Part shown: positions 38,532 through 49,635 of the stretch, piece by piece | Numbering within the stretch: position 1 is the first letter of the stretch | How the letters are laid out: the number at the start of each line of letters is the position of its first letter | From: Staphylococcus devriesei | GTDB taxonomy: Bacteria > Bacillota > Bacilli > Staphylococcales > Staphylococcaceae | Reading direction: 5' to 3' | Length of the DNA: 64,000 nt | Assembly (NCBI RefSeq): GCF_002902625.1 | Contig: NZ_PPRG01000002.1 | Coordinates: 24,486-88,485, forward strand | Notes under the pieces: model-generated | The model's input: only the letters and a program-made list of their open reading frames with translations | Told to the model about the DNA's origin: nothing | Databases searched by the model: none | Program-made: the position numbers and the translations under genes

Positions 38532-39350
38532 ATGATAGACTTTTTTGAACATTTACCCCCTTATTTACAGACACTTATTGCCGGCATAATAACCTGGCTT
38601 TTAACTGCTTTAGGTGCGGCAGGAGTATTTGTATTTAAATCTGTAAATGAAAAGATTTTAACTTCTATGCAAGGTTTTGCTGCAGGCATTATGATTGCTG
38701 CCAGTTTCTGGTCTTTATTACAACCCTCTCTTGAATATAGTAAAGATGGCCCACTCCCTGCTTGGTTACCCACAGCTACCGGCTTTTTATTCGGCGGTAT
38801 TTTTATTCGAGTGCTTGATTCAGTTATTCCACATATCCACCAAAAAATTGGTGATAAGAGTCAATATCGAGAAGGCGTTAAAACATCCTTAAACAAGAAT
38901 ACTTTACTCGTTTTAGCTATTACACTACACAATATTCCTGAAGGTTTATCTATTGGTGTAGCGTTCGGTGGTATCGCAACTGGAAATAATCAGGCAACAT
39001 TTCTTGGTGCCTTGGGCTTAGCTATTGGTATTGGCATACAAAACATTCCTGAGGGTGCAGCCTTATCTATGCCAATTAGAGCTGCCGGCGCTTCTCGTTG
39101 GAAAGCCTTTAATTACGGACAAGCTTCAGCGATTGTCGAGCCTATCTTTGCGACAATTGGGGCAGCATTAATTATATTTATCACACCCGTCTTGCCTTAT
39201 GCTTTAGCATTTGCTGCCGGTGCTATGATATTTGTGGTCGTTGAAGAGCTTATTCCAGATTCACAATCAGGGGACAATACAGATTTAGCCACTTTAAGTT
39301 TAATGCTAGGTTTTACTATTATGATGATTTTAGATGTAGCACTTGGCTAA
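38532..39350 (+). CDS. ZIP-family divalent metal transporter
   Basis: This 272-residue membrane protein has eight predicted helices and the two ZIP signatures LHNIPEGLSIGVAFGG (about 136-151) and IQNIPEGAALSMPIRAAG (about 176-193). FVVVEELIPDSQ follows near the C-terminus. It resembles ZupT/YkfC-type bacterial ZIP proteins that import zinc and other divalent metals. ACAAGGAG precedes the start. It is divergent from the ABC-F gene and convergent with ltaS. I see no Zur box. Confidence 0.9.
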   Translation: MIDFFEHLPPYLQTLIAGIITWLLTALGAAGVFVFKSVNEKILTSMQGFAAGIMIAASFWSLLQPSLEYSKDGPLPAWLPTATGFLFGGIFIRVLDSVIPHIHQKIGDKSQYREGVKTSLNKNTLLVLAITLHNIPEGLSIGVAFGGIATGNNQATFLGALGLAIGIGIQNIPEGAALSMPIRAAGASRWKAFNYGQASAIVEPIFATIGAALIIFITPVLPYALAFAAGAMIFVVVEELIPDSQSGDNTDLATLSLMLGFTIMMILDVALG

Positions 39351-39413
39351 AATAAAAATTTGAGTTAATCATATTTCAATTTCAACAAATCAATTTTAAA
39401 CTTCTAAAACGTA

Positions 39414-39463
39414 AAACTCCCTTCAAAGTTTTCATCTCTAACTGTCAACTTTGAAGGGAGTTT
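39414..39463. terminator. Bidirectional terminator between the ZIP gene and ltaS
   Basis: AAACTCCCTTCAAAGTT (39414-39430) pairs perfectly with AACTTTGAAGGGAGTTT (39447-39463), a 17-bp stem between convergent genes. Confidence 0.95.
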
Positions 39464-39480
39464 CCTATTGTTTTATTATT

Positions 39481-41951
<2,471 letters not shown>

Positions 41952-42956
41952 CTATTTCATCATTTCTAATTGCATTCTAAACTCAATTCCATGAAATAAT
42001 TGGTTCGTCCAGTTACTAAATTTAACTAAATTCTTTTCAGCAGTTTCAATATCAATGAATTGGAACTTTAATCGAGAGCCTTGAGGTTTTTGCGCCAACT
42101 TAGTTAAATGGTAGCTTGCTATAGTGCCAATCTGCGGATAGCTTCCAATAGTATAATGATCATTTAATAACACAATAGGCGTGCCATCACGCTTAACTTG
42201 AATCGTTCCTTTTTTTACTGGTTGATGAGCTGGCATATCTTCGTAATAAGCTTTAATCTTTTCACCATCTAATAACATGCCCACACGGTTAGATTTATTA
42301 GTAACTTTATAATCGCCTCTTATAAAATGAGCTTTCGTTTCATCATCAAAATCTTCAGTACCTTTGTTCTCTATAACATGAAAGACATCTGAAATATAAT
42401 TGAATGATAAAGCGTAGCCATCAATTCCCCAATCAGTAGTATGTTTATCCGCCAAGTTCTTAAATAATTTGTGATGACGTTTTGTGTAATCACGTTTCAT
42501 TTCAACTACATCACCATTATTTAATTTACGTCCATGAAAACCACCAATTCCAACTTTTAAATCTGTTGAAGTAGAGTCGAGCCAAGTGTCTAATTTGAAT
42601 CCCCCACCTACAGCAAGATAGACACGAGACGTTTTATTTGTTTCTTCGAACGATAAAACGTCCCCTTCTTCTAATAAGTATAATTTATATGGCTTTATTT
42701 TCATATTTTGAGTAGAAGCTTTAAAATTACTTCCCGTTAGTGCGATTAACGTCGGTTCAGTAAATCGAATTCTAGCCATAATATGAGTCATTTCGAGTGT
42801 GGCTTCGTTCTTATCATTCGCTACCAATCGATTAGCAATTTCGTGACCTAACGTATCTAACGCACCACATGGAATCACTCCAGTGTATGCATACCCATGA
42901 CGTCCGAAATCTTGAAAGCTACTAAATAATCCTGCTCTTTCTATTATGATAGTCAT
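41952..42956 (-). CDS. pxpC: 5-oxoprolinase subunit PxpC / biotin-dependent carboxyltransferase family
   Basis: This 334-residue protein (GLFSSFQDFGRHGYAYTGVI, GALDTLGHEIANRLV, YLAVGGGFK, GSYPQIGTIASYHL) is the KipA/PxpC family. With PxpB and PxpA it forms ATP-dependent 5-oxoprolinase, which recycles pyroglutamate. In Bacillus the homologue was also described as an antagonist of the KipI kinase inhibitor. It overlaps pxpB by 4 bases. No pxpA is near, so the third subunit would have to be encoded elsewhere. Confidence 0.85.
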   Translation of the reverse strand: MTIIIERAGLFSSFQDFGRHGYAYTGVIPCGALDTLGHEIANRLVANDKNEATLEMTHIMARIRFTEPTLIALTGSNFKASTQNMKIKPYKLYLLEEGDVLSFEETNKTSRVYLAVGGGFKLDTWLDSTSTDLKVGIGGFHGRKLNNGDVVEMKRDYTKRHHKLFKNLADKHTTDWGIDGYALSFNYISDVFHVIENKGTEDFDDETKAHFIRGDYKVTNKSNRVGMLLDGEKIKAYYEDMPAHQPVKKGTIQVKRDGTPIVLLNDHYTIGSYPQIGTIASYHLTKLAQKPQGSRLKFQFIDIETAEKNLVKFSNWTNQLFHGIEFRMQLEMMK

Positions 42957-43660
42957 GATTTATAATCTCCTAATTCAATATCTTTTCGCCCCTGAGGTTT
43001 AAAAGTAACACTATCCCCTAATTTTAATAAGTTGAATTCTTCTTTATCAGGTGAAAATAATTCTAAAGGTGTGTAGCCTATAACTAACCAATCATTATAT
43101 GTATCAGTTGTTACGATACCACATTTTTTCCCTTCGATAATCACCGAGCCGGCAGGAACTAACTTTTTCTCATCACATGTATGGTTAACATATAGCTTGT
43201 CATTCATACCAGTTAAATATGGAAACCCTGGTAAATAACCCATCATAGAGACAAAATAAGACGTTTCCGAATGTAATTGAATAAATGCTTCTTTCGTTAG
43301 TTGATAGTAGTCTAGAAGTTGTTCTAAATCAGGTCCAAATTCATCACCATAGATGATTGGGATGTTGTAAGTCGTACTATCTTCTTTAACTGTATCTTGG
43401 TTGCGTAATTCTTGATAAATTGAATGGATTAAATCCTTCATATATTGAAAAGGTGACGTAATATGATGATGTTTAATCATGTCTCTAGCATTATAAGTAA
43501 TCATCATATCTGATTCAGTTGGCACAATTTCAGTAATAAATGGTAAATCTTTGTTTAATAAGTGAGAACGTAAAGCGATTAAATCTCTTGTGACATTTTT
43601 AGAAACATCTTTCTCCATCGAAATAATTATTGCTTTGTCTCCTTGGCTATAAATCTTCAT
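42953..43660 (-). CDS. pxpB: 5-oxoprolinase subunit PxpB / KipI family
   Basis: This 235-residue KipI-family protein has YGDEFGPDLEQLLDYYQLTK (about 110-129), FVSMMGYLPGFPYLTGM (about 141-157) and GSVIIEGKKCGIVTTDTYND, typical of this carboxylase-like fold. It pairs with PxpC. In B. subtilis KipI inhibits the sporulation kinase KinA, but staphylococci do not sporulate, so the oxoprolinase role is favoured. It starts the pair; the small membrane gene at 43713 ends 53 bases upstream. Confidence 0.85.
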   Translation of the reverse strand: MKIYSQGDKAIIISMEKDVSKNVTRDLIALRSHLLNKDLPFITEIVPTESDMMITYNARDMIKHHHITSPFQYMKDLIHSIYQELRNQDTVKEDSTTYNIPIIYGDEFGPDLEQLLDYYQLTKEAFIQLHSETSYFVSMMGYLPGFPYLTGMNDKLYVNHTCDEKKLVPAGSVIIEGKKCGIVTTDTYNDWLVIGYTPLELFSPDKEEFNLLKLGDSVTFKPQGRKDIELGDYKS

Positions 43661-43712
43661 AACGCCACCTCATAAATTCCTTTATTTTAATACATCTACA
43701 AACTTAAACTGT

Positions 43713-43919
43713 TTAGTGATGATAAAATATATTTAAAAATTCAACAACATACGGCATTGTTGAGCTAATTAAGGCATATACTAATACACATTGACTAAGT
43801 ACGATAAAAGTCGTAATGATACGTGCTTTTATCACCTTATCTTTCTTCAAACATCCTTTTGCTAGACGCTTACCTAAATAATTCACTGTAATGATAATAA
43901 TTAACCATAGTATCGCCAT
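43713..43919 (-). CDS. 68-residue membrane protein of unknown function
   Basis: This small protein has two hydrophobic segments (about 2-15 and 33-55) separated by a basic loop (KRLAKGCLKKDKVIKAR). I do not recognise it. It lies between pabC and pxpB on the same strand. RBS AACGGAGCGGGTT precedes the ATG. It is probably real given length, composition and signals. Confidence 0.65.
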   Translation of the reverse strand: MAILWLIIIITVNYLGKRLAKGCLKKDKVIKARIITTFIVLSQCVLVYALISSTMPYVVEFLNIFYHH

Positions 43920-44027
43920 AACCCGCTCCGTTAGTTGTTTGTTTTAAGTAAGACTAAGACAACAATATATTACGCCCTTAAGGAATCGATCAATAGTGCC
44001 TCAACCTTCTATTCTTCCAACTATATT

Positions 44028-44636
44028 TTAAAGATAAATAGCTACATCGGCAACCTCTCGCAAACTATTTAACAGATAAACACGAATGTCACCCTTCTTT
44101 AGTTTACTAATTAACTCATCTTTACTATAGTCCTTGATTTCTAATTTCCCTTGTTTTATAAGGCTTTCACGCATGCATCCTAGCAAGAAATCGTTTTGAT
44201 AACTTGGCGTATAATAATGTCCTTGTTCTTCAATCATAATATTTCCAATATCAAATTCGAGAATTTTCCCTTCATTATTATACAACAACACTAAATCTGT
44301 AACATGACTATGTTCTAAATGTTGACGTGCACTCGTTTTATTTATAATAAACGATTGTGGAGACGTTGTATTCATAAGCTTTAATTTAGCTGTAAAGCTT
44401 GTTTTTTCAGTTAATAGTTTTATAACATGTGTGAAATTTCCATTTTCATCTAACATGACTTTTAATCGATATACTTCATCACTGTATTGATGCTTGATTT
44501 GTTCAACATATTGAATCCATTGTTCTTTTGAAAATGAATATCCTAGACGTTGAGATGAACGTTGTAATCGATTCGTATGATATTCAAATCTTGGTATCAC
44601 TCCATGATCAAGACGCATTGTTTCAAATAATACCAT
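44028..44636 (-). CDS. pabC: Aminodeoxychorismate lyase PabC
   Basis: This 202-residue fold-type IV PLP enzyme has FETMRLDHGVIPRFEYHTNR (about 4-23), INKTSARQHLE with the likely PLP lysine (Lys near 99) and DIGNIMIEEQGHYYTP. It releases pyruvate from aminodeoxychorismate to give p-aminobenzoate for folate. The ATG follows the pabB stop immediately, so the two are coupled. It is shorter than typical E. coli PabC (about 270), as in staphylococci. Confidence 0.88.
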   Translation of the reverse strand: MVLFETMRLDHGVIPRFEYHTNRLQRSSQRLGYSFSKEQWIQYVEQIKHQYSDEVYRLKVMLDENGNFTHVIKLLTEKTSFTAKLKLMNTTSPQSFIINKTSARQHLEHSHVTDLVLLYNNEGKILEFDIGNIMIEEQGHYYTPSYQNDFLLGCMRESLIKQGKLEIKDYSKDELISKLKKGDIRVYLLNSLREVADVAIYL

Positions 44637-45779
44637 TTATAGCATCTCCAATATCTTTGTTTTATCACGAAATTCTTGCACTTCATTTTCAGGAATTGAA
44701 TCAATAGTGATACCAGCGCCTACGCCATAAAGCACTCTGTTATTGCGATATTCCAATGTGCGAATCGGAATATTAAATATCATTTTTTGATCAGGTAATA
44801 AAAGTCCAATAGTACCACAGTATATATGCCGAGGTCCGATTTCAAGTTGTTTTATATAAGACATAGTATTTAACTTAGGAGCCCCAGTAATAGAACCACA
44901 AGGGAATAGCGCTTGTAAGATAGTATCCAAAGAAGTTGATGTAGGTAATTGGCCAGTAACCATACTCGTCATTTGATAAACCGTTTTATATGTTTCTATA
45001 AAGAAAGGTCTATAGACTTTTACCGTCCCACTGTGAGAAATTCTTGAAATATCGTTACGCAATAAATCTACAATCATGACATTTTCAGCACGGTCTTTTA
45101 AAGAGTGTTGTAATGCATTATAATTCTCGATATCTTCTTGAACATCATTACCACGAGGCATCGTCCCTTTCATCGGCTTACTTACAATAACATTTGCTTT
45201 ATTATCAAAGTCTCCTTTTTGGAAAAAGAGTTCGGGCGAAACGGAAGCAACATTCACTTCTTCAGTTTCTAATAATGCCGTATACCCCCCATTATTCGTT
45301 TGAGTTAAATAATCGTATAGTGCTGATATCGGATAGTGGATATCACTTTCTAAGCGCGTCGTATAATTAACCTGATACGTTTCTCCTTCCACAATGGCTG
45401 CTTGTACTTGTTTTATTTTCTCAATCATTTGTAAATCACTTTCTTGAAACTGAAAATGATGTTGCGGCACATAATTTGTTATATGTTTTTTATTAGGAAT
45501 ATAAGTCATATGTTGCTCAAAGCTATAGGCCACCGCAATTAAACCGTTATGTTCATTATGTATTTGCATATCCTCATTAAAATAAGGTGCCGCTTCATAC
45601 GTAAGATACAAAGCGACGTAGCGCCCACTACTTTGTTCTTTTTGTGCAAAATAAATAACATCTTCAACTTGTTCAAGTGAATTTGCTACAGCTTTTGCAT
45701 AATAGTTATTAAATCCAAGTTGGTAAGTGTGGTAGTCATCAGGAGACGTATAATATCGATAATTAAACGTAATATTCAT
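44637..45779 (-). CDS. pabB: Aminodeoxychorismate synthase component I PabB
   Basis: This 380-residue chorismate-binding enzyme has the family motifs VEGETYQVNYT (about 132-142), SKPMKGTMPRG (about 201-211), DLLRNDISRI and FPCGSITGAPK (about 292-302). It aminates chorismate with ammonia from PabA. The N-terminal part is short. It overlaps pabA by 17 bases and abuts pabC, forming pabABC. Confidence 0.9.
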   Translation of the reverse strand: MNITFNYRYYTSPDDYHTYQLGFNNYYAKAVANSLEQVEDVIYFAQKEQSSGRYVALYLTYEAAPYFNEDMQIHNEHNGLIAVAYSFEQHMTYIPNKKHITNYVPQHHFQFQESDLQMIEKIKQVQAAIVEGETYQVNYTTRLESDIHYPISALYDYLTQTNNGGYTALLETEEVNVASVSPELFFQKGDFDNKANVIVSKPMKGTMPRGNDVQEDIENYNALQHSLKDRAENVMIVDLLRNDISRISHSGTVKVYRPFFIETYKTVYQMTSMVTGQLPTSTSLDTILQALFPCGSITGAPKLNTMSYIKQLEIGPRHIYCGTIGLLLPDQKMIFNIPIRTLEYRNNRVLYGVGAGITIDSIPENEVQEFRDKTKILEML

Positions 45780-46356
45780 TTACTTGCCCCACTTTCATTA
45801 TAAAATGTCGTAATTGTTCATGCCCGTATTCACTAAGTATCGATTCGGGATGATATTGCACACCATAAATAGGAAAGGTTTCATGTTCAACTGCCATAAT
45901 AATATCTTCGGTATTACGTGCCGTTACGCGTAACAAGGTGGGCAAGCTGTTACTTTCTGCCATTAGAGAATGATATCGCATCACTTTAAAATTTTGCGGT
46001 AAATCTTTGAAGATTCCCATTTCATTATGTATTAAAGGGGTCGTATGACCGTGAACTGGTTTCTTTCCATGAATAATCTTACCACCATAGTATTCATATA
46101 TAAGTTGGAATCCTAGACATACTCCTAAAATAGGAACTTTCGTAGCATACTCATCCATAATTTCACTTAATATCGGATAGTCGCTCGGCTTACCAGGCCC
46201 TGGAGAAATAACAATGGCCTCAATGTCTAGCGCATTTAACTCTTCTATAGTAATACCATCTACATCAAAGACGTGAACTGGCTTCTCCGTCTCGGTTTTT
46301 ATGTAATCTATTAAATTATATGTAAACGAATCTTTATTATCTATAACTATAATCAT
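45763..46356 (-). CDS. pabA: Aminodeoxychorismate synthase glutamine amidotransferase PabA
   Basis: This 197-residue class I amidotransferase has the catalytic triad visible: GVCLGFQLIYEYYGG (Cys near 79) and YGVQYHPESILSE (His and Glu near 170-172). It supplies ammonia to PabB and could also serve anthranilate synthase. The ATG at 46356 has TTTGGAGCG upstream and gives MIIVIDNKDSFTYNL; an in-frame codon 15 bases earlier is inside that site. It is the first gene of pabABC. Confidence 0.92.
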   Translation of the reverse strand: MIIVIDNKDSFTYNLIDYIKTETEKPVHVFDVDGITIEELNALDIEAIVISPGPGKPSDYPILSEIMDEYATKVPILGVCLGFQLIYEYYGGKIIHGKKPVHGHTTPLIHNEMGIFKDLPQNFKVMRYHSLMAESNSLPTLLRVTARNTEDIIMAVEHETFPIYGVQYHPESILSEYGHEQLRHFIMKVGQVNEYYV

Positions 46357-46516
46357 TCTAGGACGCTCCAAATCTCATTTAATTACATCTTCTCTAACAA
46401 TATTATAATAATTATTAATTTAAAAATGTAAGGGTTTACCTTTTTAAATAACTGATATAACACTTGATTTTATAGGGTTATTGTATTACTCTAACAAACG
46501 TACAAAATTAATCGAA

Positions 46517-46552
46517 AGAGGTTCCTAGCTGAAACCCTCTATAAAAAACTAG
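46517..46552 (+). promoter_or_regulatory. preQ1-I riboswitch
   Basis: AGAGG (46517-46521) pairs with CCTCT (46536-46540) around the loop TTCCTAGCTGAAACC. It is followed by ATAAAAAACTAG, whose A-rich strand lies in the groove and whose CTAG pairs back to the loop as a pseudoknot. This is the compact class I preQ1 aptamer, nearly identical to the B. subtilis queC leader. It lies 170 bases before queC with a terminator between. Confidence 0.95.
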
Positions 46553-46619
46553 ACACCTATTGAAATTTGTAAATTATTTATGTCGTACATCTATAGTACA
46601 ACTTATTACAATATTTCCA

Positions 46620-46651
46620 AGTCTATCTTTTTTATAGAGATAGGCTTTTTT
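46620..46651 (+). terminator. Regulated terminator of the queCDE leader
   Basis: AGTCTATCT (46620-46628) pairs with AGATAGGCT (46638-46646, one G-U) and is followed by a T-run. It is the expression platform of the preQ1 riboswitch, ending transcription when preQ1 is bound. The 65 bases between aptamer and hairpin contain another small stem (GTAC...GTAC). Confidence 0.85.
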
Positions 46652-46721
46652 ATTTTGAAAATAGCTAGGTCAAATATCGGCATAGTTCTATAAATCAACC
46701 TTTTTCAAAAGGAGAATAACA

Positions 46722-47393
46722 ATGACAAATAGTGCCTTAAATAAGGATAAAGCACTCGTAGTATTTAGTGGTGGACAGGATAGCACAACATGTCTATTTT
46801 ACGCTAAAAAACATTTTAAAGAAGTAGAACTTGTAACATTTAATTATGGACAACGTCATGATACAGAAATTGAAGTTGCGACTAAAATAGCTAAAGAGCA
46901 AGATTTAAAACATCATGTTTTAGATATGTCATTATTATCACAATTAACACCAAATGCTTTAACACAACATGACATGGATATCGAAACGGGCGACGATGGT
47001 ATTCCTAACACTTTCGTACCTGCACGCAACTTACTATTCTTATCATTTGCCGGAGCTTTAGCTTATCAACTTAATGCAAAACATATTATTACCGGCGTTT
47101 GTGAAACAGATTTTTCAGGCTATCCAGATTGTCGTGATAGTTTCATTAAATCAATGAATGTCACACTTAGTCTATCTATGGATAAGGACTTTGTGATTCA
47201 TACTCCACTTATGTGGTTAGACAAAGCGCAAACTTGGGAATTGAGTGATGAATTAGGCGTATTAGACTATATTCGTCATCATACTTTAACATGTTACAAC
47301 GGCATCATTGGTGATGGCTGTGGAGAATGCCCTGCTTGTAAGTTACGCCAACGTGGTCTTGAAAATTATTTAGAAACTAAAGGAGCGAATTAA
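46722..47393 (+). CDS. queC: 7-cyano-7-deazaguanine synthase QueC
   Basis: This 223-residue PP-loop ATPase ([14 protein letters not shown], about 15-28) turns carboxydeazaguanine into preQ0 with ATP and ammonia. The zinc site is visible in [17 protein letters not shown] (about 192-208). AAAGGAG precedes the start. It is first in queCDE, under the preQ1 riboswitch. Confidence 0.96.
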   Translation: MTNSALNKDKALVVFSGGQDSTTCLFYAKKHFKEVELVTFNYGQRHDTEIEVATKIAKEQDLKHHVLDMSLLSQLTPNALTQHDMDIETGDDGIPNTFVPARNLLFLSFAGALAYQLNAKHIITGVCETDFSGYPDCRDSFIKSMNVTLSLSMDKDFVIHTPLMWLDKAQTWELSDELGVLDYIRHHTLTCYNGIIGDGCGECPACKLRQRGLENYLETKGAN

Positions 47394-47394
47394 G

Positions 47395-47814
47395 ATGATG
47401 CAACAACTATACCCTTCTGTAAGCCATCCTTATATTTTCGAATTAAATAAAGACTTTAATTTTTCAGCTGCTCACTATATTCCAAGTGAAGATGCAGGAA
47501 AATGTATGCGTACGCATGGTCACACTTATTTCGTAAATTTAACGATTGCAGGAGATACACTTGATCACAACGGTTTCTTGATTAATTTTAGTGAATTAAA
47601 AAAATTAATTCATGATCAATTCGACCATTACCTATTAAATGACCTTTCACATTTCAAAGGTAAAAGTCCTTCAACTGAAATCGTTGCACAAACAATCTAC
47701 GAAATCGTCCAATCACATTTACAATCTTACAATAATCAACCTCAATGTGTTCAAGTTTATTTACGAGAAACGCCTACTAGTTACGTCGTGTATCGTCCTA
47801 AGGAGTATAAATAA
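47395..47814 (+). CDS. queD: 6-carboxytetrahydropterin synthase QueD
   Basis: This 139-residue PTPS-family enzyme has the zinc histidines in NFSAAHYI and HGHTYFVNL and the catalytic Cys in GKCMRTHGH (about 37-45). It converts dihydroneopterin triphosphate to carboxytetrahydropterin in queuosine synthesis. GGAGCG lies at the end of queC, one base before the start region; the next gene overlaps by one base. Confidence 0.94.
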   Translation: MMQQLYPSVSHPYIFELNKDFNFSAAHYIPSEDAGKCMRTHGHTYFVNLTIAGDTLDHNGFLINFSELKKLIHDQFDHYLLNDLSHFKGKSPSTEIVAQTIYEIVQSHLQSYNNQPQCVQVYLRETPTSYVVYRPKEYK

Positions 47815-48530
47815 TGGCGTCTAAAATTCCAGTACTCGAAATATTTGGCCCTACCATTCAAGGTGAAGGTCGTGTCATTGGACGTAAAACAATGTTTGTC
47901 AGAACGGCAGGATGTGACTATAGATGTAGCTGGTGTGACTCAGCTTTCACATGGGATGGCAGCGCGAAAGACGACATCCAACTCATGACTGCTGAAGACA
48001 TTTATCATCAATTACGTGAAGTTGGTGGCGATCAGTTCGACCATGTTACGATTTCAGGAGGTAATCCGGCCTTAATCAAAGGGATTCAAGATTTAGTAGA
48101 TTTATTTGAAGAAAAGAATATTTATACCGCGTTAGAAACGCAAGGAAGTAAATTCCAACCTTGGATGACTCAGATTAATGACTTAACAATAAGTCCTAAG
48201 CCACCAAGTTCTAACATGAAACCTAACTTAGAAATATTAGATTCCGTTATAGAACAATGCGTCCAAGATTCACTTAATTTAAAAGTTGTTATTTTTAATG
48301 ATGACGATTATGAATTTGCTAAAATGATTCATCATCGTTACCCACATCTGCCTTTCTACTTACAGGTTGGGAATCCTTACTTAGATGATAGCGTGGCTAA
48401 TCATACTGAAAAATTGTTAGCTCGATATGAATCATTGGTAGATACAGTGATGCAAAGTAGCGATATGAATCATGTATATGTGCTACCTCAATTACACACG
48501 TTATTATGGAGTAATAAAAAAGGAGTTTAA
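47814..48530 (+). CDS. queE: 7-carboxy-7-deazaguanine synthase QueE
   Basis: This 238-residue radical SAM enzyme has the CX3CX2C cluster motif CDYRCSWC (about 34-41) and SGGNPALIKGI (the GGE-like SAM motif, about 83-93). It contracts carboxytetrahydropterin to carboxydeazaguanine. The start overlaps the queD stop by one base (TAATG). It is last in queCDE. Confidence 0.94.
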   Translation: MASKIPVLEIFGPTIQGEGRVIGRKTMFVRTAGCDYRCSWCDSAFTWDGSAKDDIQLMTAEDIYHQLREVGGDQFDHVTISGGNPALIKGIQDLVDLFEEKNIYTALETQGSKFQPWMTQINDLTISPKPPSSNMKPNLEILDSVIEQCVQDSLNLKVVIFNDDDYEFAKMIHHRYPHLPFYLQVGNPYLDDSVANHTEKLLARYESLVDTVMQSSDMNHVYVLPQLHTLLWSNKKGV

Positions 48531-48633
48531 CTGTATATTATAATAAAAAAATATTTGTTAAGTGTTTTGAAATGATTAAGTTTGTTTTAATTGCTATAAT
48601 ATTCTAATGAACTAAGTGTGATAGGAGTACAGC

Positions 48634-49245
48634 ATGATTATATATGTATTAATAAATATTGCCGTTGTACTAGGCATTCTCGGGTTTGACCTATATCGAC
48701 AACGTTTCAAGCAACTTAAGTTTAGCTCCGTACTAATCGCTATTACAATTAATGCTTTTATTAACATTATGGTAATAGAGAAATTTAATTTTATAACTAT
48801 GTCTTCACTCGCGTTTTTTATATGTTGGTTAGGATTGCAATACTATTTAAATATTAAAAACGATTCATTTATCATTTCAGAATATAAATCAATTGCTCTT
48901 ATTTTCGCGATTATTATTAGTTGTTCTTTGTTTATTACTTTTGGTTTTAGTGATAAATCTGTCTATATGTCTGTCCCTTATCTTACTCCTTCTATCTTTA
49001 TTTTAGGAGCTAGCATTATATTTTTAGGCACCTTCACTAATAATGAACTTGAGAACTTTAAAATGATTAAGAAAATTAAGCATCCTATTATTATAGGACA
49101 TTTAATTATTATTATTTCTATTGTACTTTTAACAATTTTAACGCCATTTTGGTATGTTTTTTTAACCATTTATTTCTTGTTTAGTATTTATGTCGTATGG
49201 CAATTAAAACCAAAGCGCATTAATCATAAATACCATATTAAATAA
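48634..49245 (+). CDS. 203-residue membrane protein of unknown function
   Basis: This protein has six to seven predicted membrane helices with short loops and a basic C-terminal tail (KPKRINHKYHIK). I do not recognise a family. AGGAGTACAGC precedes the ATG. It lies 103 bases after queE and ends inside a strong terminator. It occupies the place where S. aureus carries the saePQRS operon, but I see no similarity to SaeP or the kinase SaeS. Its gene is very AT-rich. Confidence 0.7.
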   Translation: MIIYVLINIAVVLGILGFDLYRQRFKQLKFSSVLIAITINAFINIMVIEKFNFITMSSLAFFICWLGLQYYLNIKNDSFIISEYKSIALIFAIIISCSLFITFGFSDKSVYMSVPYLTPSIFILGASIIFLGTFTNNELENFKMIKKIKHPIIIGHLIIIISIVLLTILTPFWYVFLTIYFLFSIYVVWQLKPKRINHKYHIK

Positions 49246-49287
49246 GAGTATGACATCATAATTTTAACGATGTCATACTCTTATTTT
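49243..49287 (+). terminator. Terminator after the 48634 membrane protein gene
   Basis: TAAGAGTATGACATC (49243-49257) pairs perfectly with GATGTCATACTCTTA (49269-49283), followed by TTTT. The stem begins at the stop codon. Confidence 0.92.
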
Positions 49288-49430
49288 AGTTCGATAATAT
49301 GAGTTAAGTCATATTACGCTTTCTATATGAACCCTTATTAATTTAGTGATATTTATTAAATCACATGAAAGTGTCTTATTTTTTAAAGTGCTTTCATGCG
49401 AAATTGCACGTAACTAACGTAGTATTGTTG

Positions 49431-49598
49431 GCGAGACTCCTGAGGGAATAGGATGAACGTCGAGACCGTGGCTCAACATGACAGTAACCGTCTGAAATAA
49501 AGAGGCGTTCGAGTCTCACTTCCTTCATCTCTAGTCAATCTTGTCGGAGTGAAACAACGAAATCTTTGAAATTTCATTAGATTTCTGTTTCGCTTCCC
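49431..49598. repeat. Composite intergenic repeat between queE side and csbB
   Basis: The first part (49431-49520) starts GCGAGACTCCTGAGGGAATA and ends GTTCGAGTCTCACTTCC, so GAGACTC and GAGTCTC can pair over 80 bases. The second part (49531-49598) has TAGTCAATCTTGTCGGAG, ACGAAATCTTTGAAATT and ATTTCTGTTTCGCTTCCC, the same element as 27212-27286. The GAGACTCCTGAGGGA unit resembles intergenic repeats I recall from Firmicute genomes. A separate hairpin (CATGAAAG with CTTTCATG) lies just before, near 49363-49397. Confidence 0.75.
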
Positions 49599-49635
49599 TA
49601 TTTTTTAGGTTTTCTATTATTAACCTTTTTAACAA

